This document shows, one piece after another, positions 13,425 through 23,144 of a stretch of DNA of 64,000 nt. The stretch covers positions 62,001 through 126,000 of the forward strand of contig DAIQOI010000004.1 of assembly GCA_036787955.1 (NCBI GenBank). The letters run 5' to 3'. This stretch comes from UBA2336 sp036787955 (GTDB lineage Bacteria; Bacteroidota; Bacteroidia; Cytophagales; Cyclobacteriaceae). The position numbers and the translations under genes were made by a program. Positions within the stretch are counted from its first letter, which is position 1. Every line of letters starts with the position of its first letter. The notes beneath the pieces were generated by a model. The model was not told where the DNA came from. It saw nothing but the letters and a program-made list of their open reading frames with translations, and searched no databases.

Positions 13425-16406
13425 ATGTACCTGAACTGCCACACGTATTACAGTTTTCAATACGGCACACTGCCGGTACACCGGTTGGTTGAAGAGGCCC
13501 GCCGGTGCGGTGTGCACAAGCTCGCTCTTACCGAAATCAACAACACCGCATCATACATTGAGCTGCTGCGCATCAAAGGCAACCTGGAAATAACTGTTGG
13601 CGTGGAGTTCCGCAACGAAGCCACCGCACATGAAATGCTGTATGTAATCATCGCACAAAACAATAAAGGTTTTGAGCGCCTCAACCGGTTTCTTTCGCAC
13701 CACCTGGCCAGCGGCAAACCTTTTCCGGCACGGGCACCGGAACTGCCGCATACGTTTGTGATTTACCCCTTCGGAAAATATGAGCCGGAAATGCTCTGCC
13801 ACCATGAATTCACCGGCATTCGGCTCCATCAGCTCAATGTGTACGCACGGCTTGCCGCACGACAAAAGCTCCCGCACAAGTTTGTGCTACTGCACCCGGT
13901 AACCTTTGCTTCGCACCACGACCATGCCGTACATCGCCTGCTGCGCGCCATCCATTACAATACCGTGCTAAGCAAACTCAATCCGGAGCAGCAGGCCCGG
14001 CCGGATGAAGTGATGTGGCCGGTAGACAAACTGAAACAACACCTTCAGCATTTCCCTGAACTGATACACAATACCCAAAAACTGCTGGATGCCTGTTCGC
14101 TCGACTTTGCACTGGGTCAGGACAAAAACAAAAAACACGTTACCGGCAGCGAGGCCAGCGACTGGGACCTGCTCGTGACCCGGGCATGGGAAGGCTTTCA
14201 GCAACGCTACGATGCATCCGATCCTGCACTGCGGGAGCGCTTTCAGCGCGAACTGGACATCATCCGGAAGAAAAACTTCTGCGCGTACTACCTCATCGCC
14301 CACGACCTGGTTGAATTTGCCCGCAGCCGCAACTTTGCATACGTAGGTCGCGGCAGCGGTGCCAACAGCATGGTGGCCTATTGCCTGGGTATCACCAACG
14401 TGGATCCCATAGCGCTGGACCTGTACTTCGAACGCTTTCTTAATCCGGAGCGCTCATCCCCACCCGACTTTGACATTGATTTTTCGTGGGATCACCGTGA
14501 CGAAGTGTATGATTACCTGTTTCAGCGTTATGGCAAAGACCATGTTTGTCTGCTGGGCACGCATGTAACCTACCAGGAACGATCGGTGCTGCGTGAGTTG
14601 GGCAAAGTTTTTGGCTTGCCCAAACACGAAATTGACGCCCTGGTTGATGAGCCGGATCGCAACCGCCACAACGATCACATCACGGAACTGATATACCGCT
14701 ATGCCCTGCATATCCACAGCTTTCCATCCAACATTTCCATCCATGCCGGTGGCGTGCTCATCACCGAGCGGCCGATCTATGCCTACACTGCCACCACTGT
14801 ACCGCCCAAAGGGCTGCCCGTATCGCATTTCGACATGCACAGTGCCGAAGACATGGGCATTTACAAGTTCGACATTCTCAGTCAGCGCGGCCTGGGTCAT
14901 ATCCGCGAAAGCGTTCAGCTCATTCGCCAAAACAAAGGTATTGATGTGGACATCAACCAGTTTGCAGCATTTAAAGAAGATGAAAAAATCAAAGCACTTC
15001 TGCGCACCGGCCAGACCATGGGGTGCTTTTACGTAGAGTCGCCTGCCATGCGCATGCTGTTGGCCAAGCTGCAATGCGAAGATTATCTGACGCTGGTGGC
15101 TGCCAGTTCCATCATCCGGCCGGGGGTGGCACGTTCAGGCATGATGCGCACCTACATCGAACGCTTTCATGCTGTGCGCAACGGACAATCTTATCAAAGT
15201 GTTCATCCGATGATGGATGAACTGCTGCGCGAAACCTATGGGGTGATGGTGTATCAGGAAGACGTGATTAAAGTGGCGCACTACTTTGCCGGCCTCACCC
15301 TGGCCGAAGCCGATGTACTGCGCAGGGGTATGTCGGGGAAGTACCGATCGCGGGAAGAATTTCAACGCATCAAAGACAAATTTTTCAGCAACTGCCGCCA
15401 GCGCGGTTATAGCGAAGCCGTCATTGAACGTGTGTGGTACGAAATTGAAAGCTTCTCGGGTTATTCCTTCGCCAAAGGACATTCCGCCAGCTATGCCGTA
15501 GAGAGTTATCAAAGTCTGTACCTGAAAGCCCACTACCCGTTGGAGTTTATGGTGGGTGTTATCAACAATTTTGGCGGCTTTTACAAAACCGAATTTTATG
15601 TGCACGAGGCGCGCAGGCTGGGGGCACACATTGAAGCACCCTGCGTGAACCACAGCATGTACCGCACCACCATCCGGGGCACCACCATTTATCTGGGATT
15701 CATTCACATCAAAGCACTGGAAACCAGGCTGGCGCAGCACATTGCCGAAGAACGGTTGCAGCATGGAGCGTTCAGAAGTTTAGATGATTTTCTACGCAGA
15801 ATGAAACCGACACCCGAGCAAGTGCGCATCCTGATTCGTATAGGAGCGCTGCGGTTTACCGGCAAAACAAAACAACAACTGCTGTGGGAAAGCATGTTGT
15901 ATTTCAGCAGGAACAAGGTACAAACACCAACAACAGAGCTGTTTGATACAACACCAAAAGAATATCCGCTGCCTGCGCTGGCACGCAACGAACTGGAAGA
16001 TGGTTTCGATGAGATTGAGCTGCTCGGCTTTCCGTTGTGCAATCCGTTTAAGCTGATTGCATCAGCCGGGGCTACACACCGGGCTGCAGATATTCCAGGT
16101 CACGCCGGAAAAGACATATGCCTGCTGGGCTATGTAGTTACCGTAAAACACACCTGTACCGTAAAAGGCGAGAGCATGTATTTCGGTACCTTTTACGATG
16201 AAGCAGGCGAAGTTTTCGATACCGTACATTTTCCGGATACAGCCAGGCGATATCCCTTTCGCGGACGTGGTTTTTATCGCATCACCGGCAAGGTTACCGA
16301 AGACTTTGGCGTATATGTGGTGGAAGTGAAAACCATGGAAAAGATACCGATGATCAGTAAGCGAGCGGAAACGCATTTTGTGGAAGACCGCCCTTTTGCG
16401 GCATGA
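13425..16406 (+). CDS. dnaE2: Short DNA polymerase III alpha subunit (DnaE2/ImuC type)
   Basis: A 993-residue C-family polymerase. An N-terminal PHP domain begins with NCHTYYSFQYG. The polymerase aspartates are seen in SSPPDFDIDFSW and, later, MGIYKFDILSQRGL. The fingers and helix-hairpin-helix region follow (LRRGMSGKYRSREEF, GYSFAKGHSASYA), and a C-terminal OB-fold (ICLLGYVVTVKHTCTVKGE) ends the protein. It is shorter than replicative DnaE (about 1150 residues or more) and fits the second, error-prone DnaE used in damage tolerance. The usual companions (ImuA, ImuB or another Y-family polymerase, LexA) are not adjacent: upstream is a terminator and downstream a convergent peptidase gene. Confidence 0.83.
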   Translation: MYLNCHTYYSFQYGTLPVHRLVEEARRCGVHKLALTEINNTASYIELLRIKGNLEITVGVEFRNEATAHEMLYVIIAQNNKGFERLNRFLSHHLASGKPFPARAPELPHTFVIYPFGKYEPEMLCHHEFTGIRLHQLNVYARLAARQKLPHKFVLLHPVTFASHHDHAVHRLLRAIHYNTVLSKLNPEQQARPDEVMWPVDKLKQHLQHFPELIHNTQKLLDACSLDFALGQDKNKKHVTGSEASDWDLLVTRAWEGFQQRYDASDPALRERFQRELDIIRKKNFCAYYLIAHDLVEFARSRNFAYVGRGSGANSMVAYCLGITNVDPIALDLYFERFLNPERSSPPDFDIDFSWDHRDEVYDYLFQRYGKDHVCLLGTHVTYQERSVLRELGKVFGLPKHEIDALVDEPDRNRHNDHITELIYRYALHIHSFPSNISIHAGGVLITERPIYAYTATTVPPKGLPVSHFDMHSAEDMGIYKFDILSQRGLGHIRESVQLIRQNKGIDVDINQFAAFKEDEKIKALLRTGQTMGCFYVESPAMRMLLAKLQCEDYLTLVAASSIIRPGVARSGMMRTYIERFHAVRNGQSYQSVHPMMDELLRETYGVMVYQEDVIKVAHYFAGLTLAEADVLRRGMSGKYRSREEFQRIKDKFFSNCRQRGYSEAVIERVWYEIESFSGYSFAKGHSASYAVESYQSLYLKAHYPLEFMVGVINNFGGFYKTEFYVHEARRLGAHIEAPCVNHSMYRTTIRGTTIYLGFIHIKALETRLAQHIAEERLQHGAFRSLDDFLRRMKPTPEQVRILIRIGALRFTGKTKQQLLWESMLYFSRNKVQTPTTELFDTTPKEYPLPALARNELEDGFDEIELLGFPLCNPFKLIASAGATHRAADIPGHAGKDICLLGYVVTVKHTCTVKGESMYFGTFYDEAGEVFDTVHFPDTARRYPFRGRGFYRITGKVTEDFGVYVVEVKTMEKIPMISKRAETHFVEDRPFAA

Positions 16407-16509
16407 TGAAAATAAGTCAAGAGCAGATAGCTGCACGCCCACGGGTAATTTCTGAGCCCTAATGTTACTGGCTGCAAGTGAATTTCACACGTTACGTTCA
16501 AGCGCAATA

Positions 16510-16542
16510 AAAATTAAAAAAGGCTGCCTTTCTAAGACAGCC
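16510..16542 (-). terminator. Rho-independent terminator of the S10 peptidase gene
   Basis: On the minus strand GGCTGTC and GGCAGCC form a 7-bp stem with one G-T pair, followed by TTTTTTAATTTTTA. It lies 31 bp beyond the stop of the S10 peptidase gene, in the convergent gap with the polymerase gene. Confidence 0.75.
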
Positions 16543-16572
16543 CTCTGTTTTACATGGCAGCTCAACACCCCC

Positions 16573-18042
16573 TCAATATTTGGCCGGTTGACCCTTTTTC
16601 GGAATGGTTTTGAGTATAAAATCACGCAGATGGTCGTTGGCCAAAGCCAGGTCTTCCTCGCGCAGGTACATCATGTGCCCGCTGCGGTAGCCTTCAAAGC
16701 GGAAGCGGTTACGGAACTTGCCGCTGGGATCGAGCTGCCACATGGTGTATTTCGCTTCAAAGTAGGTGGTAGCACCATCATAATATCCACACTGGAACAT
16801 CACGTGCAGGTAGGGATTCTGTGCCATGGCCTGGCGCAGGTTTATACCTGTGTTGTCGTTGGACCGATCCCAGGGATGCACCGGTCCAAACATGTTATAT
16901 TTAACATCGGTCTTGTATTTCAACACTTCGCGCAGATAGTAATTGATGGCCGGTGTAAATGAATGCAGCCAGGAAGTGAGTTCGGCTGCATAGTCGGGAC
17001 GCTCGCCAGCATCTTTGCGGTCAATACCCAGGTAGCGCGAATCCAGCCGCCCTACCGTGTAGCCTTTGTCGCGCAGCAGTTCTTTCCAGAAGAAAGAAGT
17101 GGGCACATCGAGGTTGTGCTGCAGGATTACTTTTTCTGATAAACCTGAGTAGTAAGCCATCTTCGCGGCAATCTGTTTGCGTTTGTTGTCGTCCAGAAAA
17201 CCGCCACGTGCAATGGCCGGTAGTACTTCGTTGATGGTAAACTCCTCTACTTCAGGCAGCAGGTCGGTTAAGTCCCTGCGCTGCAGTTCAGGGGCCAGGG
17301 CTTTCTGATACCAGGCAGCTGCGGCAAAATACGGCAGGCGGTTAGCCGCCTGAATCTGCGGTCCGCGCTCTAACCCGAGTTCAGTAGGCGAAACCAGTAT
17401 TACACCATTCAGGTACATCCACTGGGCGTTCTGCAGTTCGAGCGCAAGACCCGAAACCCGTGTGGTTCCGTAGCTTTCGCCAATGAGGTACTTGGGCGAA
17501 AGCCAGCGGTTTTTGCGTGTTACAAACGTAGTCATCCACTCAGCCAGATATTTGATATCGGCATTTACGCCAAAAAATTCCTCGCGCTTGGCGTCCTTAT
17601 CCAGAATACGAGAATAACCGGTATTTACCGGATCGATATACACAATATCGGCAATGTCCAGAATGCTGTTTGGGTTATCCTTGATGCCATATGGCTGCAC
17701 GGGATATCCTTCCGAATCAATTTCCAAAACCTTAGGACCGGTATAGGCAATGTGCATCCATACCGATGCCGAGCCCGGTCCGCCATTGAACGAAAAAATC
17801 AGCGGGCGCGAAGCGCGGTCTTTCACATCCGAGCGTTCGTAATAAATATAGAATACCGAGGCGATAACCTTGCCATCGGCATTCCACACCGGCTGAGTGC
17901 CGGCTGTAACATTGTAAGGTACGGGCTTTCCTTTAATCACCACCTGATGACTGGTAGTAACAGCCGACTCGGCTTCGAGCTGGCGCTGTGCATGCACAAC
18001 CATGCAGACCAGCAGCATAACTACAGTATATAATTTCTTCAT
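16573..18042 (-). CDS. Secreted S10-family serine carboxypeptidase-like protein
   Basis: A 489-residue protein with a signal peptide (MKKLYTVVMLLVCMVVHAQ). The S10 motifs are visible: FSFNGGPGSASVWMH (oxyanion-hole region) and LIGESYGTTR with the nucleophile Ser. The likely catalytic His lies near the C-terminus in FEGYRSGHMMYL, and the Asp in the preceding CGYYDGATTY region. The longer open frame to 18150 is rejected because the signal peptide begins at 18042. It probably trims peptides in the periplasm. It is divergent from the glycosidase at 18223, with 180 bp between them. Confidence 0.87.
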   Translation of the reverse strand: MKKLYTVVMLLVCMVVHAQRQLEAESAVTTSHQVVIKGKPVPYNVTAGTQPVWNADGKVIASVFYIYYERSDVKDRASRPLIFSFNGGPGSASVWMHIAYTGPKVLEIDSEGYPVQPYGIKDNPNSILDIADIVYIDPVNTGYSRILDKDAKREEFFGVNADIKYLAEWMTTFVTRKNRWLSPKYLIGESYGTTRVSGLALELQNAQWMYLNGVILVSPTELGLERGPQIQAANRLPYFAAAAWYQKALAPELQRRDLTDLLPEVEEFTINEVLPAIARGGFLDDNKRKQIAAKMAYYSGLSEKVILQHNLDVPTSFFWKELLRDKGYTVGRLDSRYLGIDRKDAGERPDYAAELTSWLHSFTPAINYYLREVLKYKTDVKYNMFGPVHPWDRSNDNTGINLRQAMAQNPYLHVMFQCGYYDGATTYFEAKYTMWQLDPSGKFRNRFRFEGYRSGHMMYLREEDLALANDHLRDFILKTIPKKGQPAKY

Positions 18043-18222
18043 ATCAATACGAATTTGCTCAGTAAATAAGCCAATACCAGGTCGGCGCGGTAACGGTTTT
18101 TGCTGAGCGGCCTTAATGCTGTGGAATACGGCACCGGTTTGATAAAGCAATCCGACCTTTGATCCGTAATTTGTTTACCCAAACGGAAGGTATCGTTTTC
18201 TTTAACAGCCAAACACTCCGCC

Positions 18223-20595
18223 ATGAATCCTTGCTGCTTGATACCCTTTTTTTGGGGGGCTGTGGCCCTCGCCCACCTTGGGGCACAGGCACAGTCGTAC
18301 GCCCCGGTCAGACAGGATCCTGCCATCAAGGCACAGCCGCGTGTACCGCTCAAAGCCTATGCCTTTCCGTTGTCCAAGGTAAAGTTGTTGTCCGGAAGCG
18401 CTTTCCATCATGCCCGCCTGCTCGATTCGGCTTACCTGCTTTCGATCGAACCCGACCGCTTATTGCACCGCTTTCACCTACATGCCGGTCTTCCTGTGAA
18501 AGGAGAAATTTACCGCGGCTGGGAAAGTGACGGACTATCCGGTCATACCCTGGGCCACTACCTGTCGGCTTGCGCCATGATGTATGCTTCAACAGGGGCA
18601 GATGCATTCAAACAACGAACGGAATACATAGTAAACGAACTGGAACGTTGTCAGCAGGCACGTGGAACAGGCTACGTTGGTGCCATTCCTAATGAAGATT
18701 CGATTTTTTATAAAGTAAAACGCGGCATCATCAAAACAGCCGGCTTCGATCTAAACGGTGGGTGGTCGCCCTGGTACACGGTGCACAAAGTGATGGCCGG
18801 CCTTGCCGATGTATATGTACATACCGGCAATGCACAGGCACTGAAAGTGCTGAAAGGTTTAGCCGACTGGACTGCCAGTATTGTTGGCGGGCTTACGCCC
18901 GACCAGCAGGAAGCGATGCTGCAGTGTGAGTATGGAGGCATGAACGACTTGCTTGTGCATCTGTATGAACTCACTGGCGAAAAAAAATATCTGGATTTGT
19001 CGTACAGATTTCACGACCGCTTTGTCCTGGATGAGCTTGCACAACAGCGTGATGTAATGCCCGGCAAGCATGCCAATACCAACATTCCCAAAGTAACCGG
19101 ATGTGTGCGCAGGCACCTTCATACAGCATCCGAGTCCGACAAAACCATCGGCACATTTTTCTGGAATACCATAGTGAAACACCACACCTATGTAATTGGC
19201 GGGAACAGCAACTACGAGTATTGCGGTGAACCGGGAAGATTAAACGATCGGCTAAGCGACAACACCTGCGAAACCTGCAACACCTATAACATGTTGAAGC
19301 TTACACGATTGTTCTTCACCATTCAGCCATCTGCGACATTGGGCGATTATTATGAACGCGCATTGTATAACCATATACTTGCTTCACAGCATCCTGAAAC
19401 CGGCATGATGTGCTACTTTGTACCACTGCGCATGGGCGCACGGAAAACTTTCAGCACACCATTCAACACCTTTACCTGTTGCGTGGGCAGCGGCATGGAA
19501 AACCATGTAAAATACAACGAAGGAATTTTTTATGAAGGTGCTGACGGCAGCCTAATCGTAAATCTTTTTATTCCATCCGAAATTTCCTGGAGTGAGCGCG
19601 GCATAAAAGTGAGACTGGAAACGCGCTTTCCAGAGGTCAACCATGTCGATCTTTTGTTCTCTGTTCAACATCCTACACCGCTTACTGTAAAATTCAGAAA
19701 ACCACATTGGGTCGCAGGTAACGTATCTTGTGAGATCAACGGAAAGAAAGCACATGCACATACCGATACCAGCGGGTTCCTGGTAATTCAGCACAAATGG
19801 AAGACCGGCGACCGCCTATCGATTCGCTTACCTATGAACCTGTACACTGAGGCAATGCCCGATAATCCGAACCGTATAGCCATGCTGTACGGGCCTGTTG
19901 TGCTGGCAGGTGTGCTGGGCAAGGAAATGCCCGACCCGGTTTACGGAACCACCGTGCTACTGACGAGCAACCGCAATGTTCAATCCTGGCTTAAGCCCGC
20001 GAAAAACGAACCCCTTGCTTTTCAATCCTTCCATGTGGCGCGCCCGCACGATGTAAAACTCTTGCCTTTCTACAAAGTGTTTGAGGATTACTACAACGTG
20101 TATTGGGACTTTTTCACGCCAGATGACTGGACCAAACGGCAGCAGGCTTACGAAGAGGAAAAAAGACGACAGCGGGATATTGAGTCGCGCACCATTGACT
20201 GGATACGGCTGGGTGAAATGCAGCCCGAGCGTGACCACAACCTGCATACCTCAGAGCGATCGTATGCCAGCCAGGCGCTGGGACGCACCGGCCGCGAAGT
20301 AAGACTTGGAGGATACTTTGAATTTGACATGAAAACCGACCCCGCAGGAAAGAACGTGCTGATGTGCAGCTACATTGGCGATGACCGTAACCGCGCTTTT
20401 GACTTTCTGGTAGATGGGGTAAAGATTGCCACGCAGGAGCTGACAGGCGGGGAAAGCCAGCGTTTTTTTGATGTGGAATATGCCATTCCTGCCGAACTGA
20501 CACATGGAAAAGAAAAAGTTACGGTGCGTGTGCAGGCGCATGCCGGCAAAACTGCAGGCAGGGTGTTCGGTTGCAGGATATTGAGGGAGAAATAA
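18223..20595 (+). CDS. GH127/GH146-like beta-L-arabinofuranosidase
   Basis: A 790-residue exported glycosidase (signal peptide ending near LGAQAQ, about residue 24). The N-terminal (alpha/alpha)6-barrel part carries the zinc-cysteine active site known from beta-L-arabinofuranosidases: C349-E350-x-C352 in NTCETCNTYNMLKL and C419-C420 in TFTCCVGSGMENH, where a zinc-bound cysteine acts as nucleophile. Beta-sandwich domains follow, and the last 140 residues contain a further domain (RTIDWIRLGEMQPERDHNL to the end) as in longer GH146-type members. It removes L-arabinofuranose from plant polysaccharides or glycoproteins. It stands alone, with no SusC/SusD pair nearby. Confidence 0.85.
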   Translation: MNPCCLIPFFWGAVALAHLGAQAQSYAPVRQDPAIKAQPRVPLKAYAFPLSKVKLLSGSAFHHARLLDSAYLLSIEPDRLLHRFHLHAGLPVKGEIYRGWESDGLSGHTLGHYLSACAMMYASTGADAFKQRTEYIVNELERCQQARGTGYVGAIPNEDSIFYKVKRGIIKTAGFDLNGGWSPWYTVHKVMAGLADVYVHTGNAQALKVLKGLADWTASIVGGLTPDQQEAMLQCEYGGMNDLLVHLYELTGEKKYLDLSYRFHDRFVLDELAQQRDVMPGKHANTNIPKVTGCVRRHLHTASESDKTIGTFFWNTIVKHHTYVIGGNSNYEYCGEPGRLNDRLSDNTCETCNTYNMLKLTRLFFTIQPSATLGDYYERALYNHILASQHPETGMMCYFVPLRMGARKTFSTPFNTFTCCVGSGMENHVKYNEGIFYEGADGSLIVNLFIPSEISWSERGIKVRLETRFPEVNHVDLLFSVQHPTPLTVKFRKPHWVAGNVSCEINGKKAHAHTDTSGFLVIQHKWKTGDRLSIRLPMNLYTEAMPDNPNRIAMLYGPVVLAGVLGKEMPDPVYGTTVLLTSNRNVQSWLKPAKNEPLAFQSFHVARPHDVKLLPFYKVFEDYYNVYWDFFTPDDWTKRQQAYEEEKRRQRDIESRTIDWIRLGEMQPERDHNLHTSERSYASQALGRTGREVRLGGYFEFDMKTDPAGKNVLMCSYIGDDRNRAFDFLVDGVKIATQELTGGESQRFFDVEYAIPAELTHGKEKVTVRVQAHAGKTAGRVFGCRILREK

Positions 20596-20691
20596 TTGGA
20601 ACTTTTTATTAACTGAGGATTGTGAGCAACAAGTAGATTGAATTTCCGGCTGATCAGCCAGAGTCTGGAAGCATGCCGCGTAATGGTAACA

Positions 20692-20720
20692 CCTGAAGCT
20701 TGTAGCCTGTAGCCTGAGAC
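20692..20720. repeat. Degenerate 7-bp (GCCTGTA)n repeat in the glycosidase-fmt gap
   Basis: CTTGTAG-CCTGTAG-CCTGAGA is a short run with a 7-bp period. The reverse complement of 24817-24836 has the same heptad. It lies in a 285-bp gap between the glycosidase stop and fmt in which I see no gene. The rest of the gap (for example CAACCTGTAACC near 20756) carries looser traces of the same words. Confidence 0.5.
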
Positions 20721-20880
20721 CCGGGTTTCGTTGTTGATTGTTCGTGGGGAACGCGCAACCTGTAACCAACAGCTAAAAGATTCAAAGTTAAAGGTTTCCC
20801 AGCAGTTCGCAGCCAGAAAGCTCACGGCTTTCCCCGTATAATCCATGCGGCCAGTTGGTTAAATTATACATCTTTGCAGC

Positions 20881-21798
20881 ATGCCTGCTCTACGCATTGT
20901 GTTCATGGGCACGCCGGAGTTTGCCGTGCCCAGCCTGGAAATCCTGATTCACCACGGCTACAAGGTGGTGGCGGTGGTTACCGCTCCCGACAAGCCACGC
21001 GGACGCGGGCAGGTTGTAACACCTTCTCCGGTCAAGGCCGTGGCCTTGCAGCACCGCATACCCGTGCTTCAACCCACCAACCTCAAATCACCGGGTTTTC
21101 TGAAAGAACTTGAAAGCTATAACGCCAACCTTCAGGTGGTGGTAGCTTTTCGCATGCTGCCTGAATCGGTCTGGAAAATGCCAGCTCTGGGCACTTTTAA
21201 CCTGCACGCTTCCCTGCTGCCTCAGTACCGTGGTGCCGCACCCATTAACTGGGCTATTATCAACGGTGAAAAAGAAACCGGTGTAACCACTTTTTTTCTT
21301 CAACAGGAGATAGACACAGGGGATATTATTTTTCAGGAAAAAGAACCCATTGCCGAAACCGATGATGCTGGCACCCTGTATGAACGCCTGCGCCACAAAG
21401 GCGCCCGGCTGGTGCTGAAAACTGTGCAAGCCATTGAAGCAGGTAGCTGCCCGTCACAACCGCAGGTTATCAACGGCCCCATGAAAACTGCCCCAAAAAT
21501 TTTCAGGGAAACGTGCAGGATCAACTGGAACCAACCGGCCATCAACATTCACAACTTCGTTCGCGGACTTTGCCCCTATCCGGCAGCCTGGTCAGTCCTG
21601 AACAATAAAACTTACAAGGTATTCAAAACCGAAGTGATAAATAAAGAAAAGCAAGGGCCGGCAGGCGACTATGTTACTGATCATCAATCTTTTCTGCATG
21701 TAAACACCGCTGATGGCATCATTTCCATACAGGAACTTCAGCCGGAAGGTAAAAGAAGAATGACCATCCGGGAATTTTTCAGAGGCAACAAACTGTAA
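20881..21798 (+). CDS. fmt: Methionyl-tRNA formyltransferase
   Basis: A 305-residue enzyme that formylates initiator Met-tRNA with 10-formyl-THF. The N-terminal Rossmann domain opens with RIVFMGTPEFAVPSLEIL. The formyl-transfer signature FNLHASLLPQYRGAAPINWAI contains the catalytic Asn-His-Asp region, with QQEIDTGDIIF following. The C-terminal tRNA-binding OB domain begins about residue 205. The length matches the family. It is the first gene of a co-directional run with folA, an SDR, a TauE protein and an ATP-grasp protein. Confidence 0.96.
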   Translation: MPALRIVFMGTPEFAVPSLEILIHHGYKVVAVVTAPDKPRGRGQVVTPSPVKAVALQHRIPVLQPTNLKSPGFLKELESYNANLQVVVAFRMLPESVWKMPALGTFNLHASLLPQYRGAAPINWAIINGEKETGVTTFFLQQEIDTGDIIFQEKEPIAETDDAGTLYERLRHKGARLVLKTVQAIEAGSCPSQPQVINGPMKTAPKIFRETCRINWNQPAINIHNFVRGLCPYPAAWSVLNNKTYKVFKTEVINKEKQGPAGDYVTDHQSFLHVNTADGIISIQELQPEGKRRMTIREFFRGNKL

Positions 21799-21814
21799 TT
21801 TACCGCCAGCCACC

Positions 21815-22315
21815 ATGACCATATCTCTTATCGCAGCCCTTGCCCGCAACCGCGTCATCGGGAAAAACAATGACCTGCCCTGGCACCTGCCCGATGACAT
21901 GAAATATTTTATGCAAACCACCCGGGGGCATCATGTTATCATGGGAAGAAAAAATTACGAGTCCATCCCCCTTCGATACCGCCCCCTGCCCCAACGGACC
22001 AATATTGTAGTAACGCGCCAACCGTATTTTGATGCACCCGGCTGTACGGTGGTACATTCATTGCCTGAAGCTCTGAACAAAGCCGCAGCAGCCGGAGAGC
22101 AGGAGGTATTTATTATTGGCGGAGCACAGATTTACAAAGAAGCGCTACCGCATGCACACCGTTTATACCTTACCGAAATTGATGCCGAACCGGATGGCGA
22201 TACGTTCTTTCCCGAATGGAATGCAGCGGAATGGAAGGAAACATCGCGGCAGCATCATCCGGCCGACCACCGCCATCCCTATGCCTTTGATTTTGTGATT
22301 TATGAACGCAAATAG
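21815..22315 (+). CDS. folA: Dihydrofolate reductase
   Basis: A 166-residue NADPH-dependent DHFR. The motifs are standard: MTISLIAALARNRVIGKNNDLPWHLPDDMKYF (substrate site with the active-site Asp), VIMGRKNYESIP, and FIIGGAQIYKEAL with the Gly-Gly turn at the cofactor. It lies 16 bp after fmt; both serve one-carbon/folate metabolism. Confidence 0.96.
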   Translation: MTISLIAALARNRVIGKNNDLPWHLPDDMKYFMQTTRGHHVIMGRKNYESIPLRYRPLPQRTNIVVTRQPYFDAPGCTVVHSLPEALNKAAAAGEQEVFIIGGAQIYKEALPHAHRLYLTEIDAEPDGDTFFPEWNAAEWKETSRQHHPADHRHPYAFDFVIYERK

Positions 22316-22325
22316 GTTGTAAAGT

Positions 22326-23135
22326 ATGACTGCTCTGCAAAATAAAGTTATCTGGATCACTGGTGCTTCTTCCGGAATAGGTGAGGCACTTACTTACGCA
22401 CTCGCACAACAGGGTAACCGCCTGATTCTTTCTGCACGAAGAAAAGAAGAGCTGGAACGCGTAAAAGGCAACTGCCCGGGCCCCGCGCAGGAATATATCC
22501 GCATTTTGCCCATGGATCTGAGCAAAAGCGAAACGCTGCAACTTATTACTGAAGCTGCCATCCAGCTATTCGGCTATGTTGATGTAGTGATATTGAATGG
22601 CGGCATCAGCCAGCGCAGCCTGGCCATGGAAACAAAACTTGACGTTGACCGACTGCTCATGGAAGTAGATTACTTTGCCAACGTGGCGATTACCAAGCAC
22701 ATCATTCCACATTTTCTTCAGCGCAGATCAGGACACATCGTGGTGGTGAGCAGCGTAATGGGAAAAATCGGAACGCCTTACCGGTCGGGCTATGCGGCTG
22801 CCAAGCATGCGCTCCACGGCTTTTACGACTCGTTGCGTGCCGAGCTGTGGAAAGAATGCCGCAACATTTTCATCACGCTGGTGTGCCCGGGCTGGATACG
22901 CACCAACATCACCCTGCATGCGCTTACGGGCGATGGCACTGCATTGAATAAAATGGACGCTTCAACCGACAAGGGCATGGATCCCCATCGTTTTGCACGG
23001 AAGATGATACGAGCCATCGCAAAGCGAAAAGAAGAGGTGTACATTGGCGGTGTAAAAGAGGTTTTTGCCGTTTATCTGAAACGGTTCCTGCCTTCTGTAT
23101 TTTCGCGCCTTGTACGTAAAGCAAAGGTACGGTAA
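22326..23135 (+). CDS. Short-chain dehydrogenase/reductase
   Basis: A 269-residue classical SDR. The cofactor motif GASSGIGEAL, the NGG motif of the central strand and the catalytic Ser with YAAAK (Tyr and Lys in RSGYAAAKHALHGF) are all present. The C-terminal 40 residues are basic and may associate with the membrane, as in DHRS7-like proteins. The substrate is unknown. It is 10 bp after folA. Confidence 0.88.
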   Translation: MTALQNKVIWITGASSGIGEALTYALAQQGNRLILSARRKEELERVKGNCPGPAQEYIRILPMDLSKSETLQLITEAAIQLFGYVDVVILNGGISQRSLAMETKLDVDRLLMEVDYFANVAITKHIIPHFLQRRSGHIVVVSSVMGKIGTPYRSGYAAAKHALHGFYDSLRAELWKECRNIFITLVCPGWIRTNITLHALTGDGTALNKMDASTDKGMDPHRFARKMIRAIAKRKEEVYIGGVKEVFAVYLKRFLPSVFSRLVRKAKVR

Positions 23136-23144
23136 CCTTGCCGG

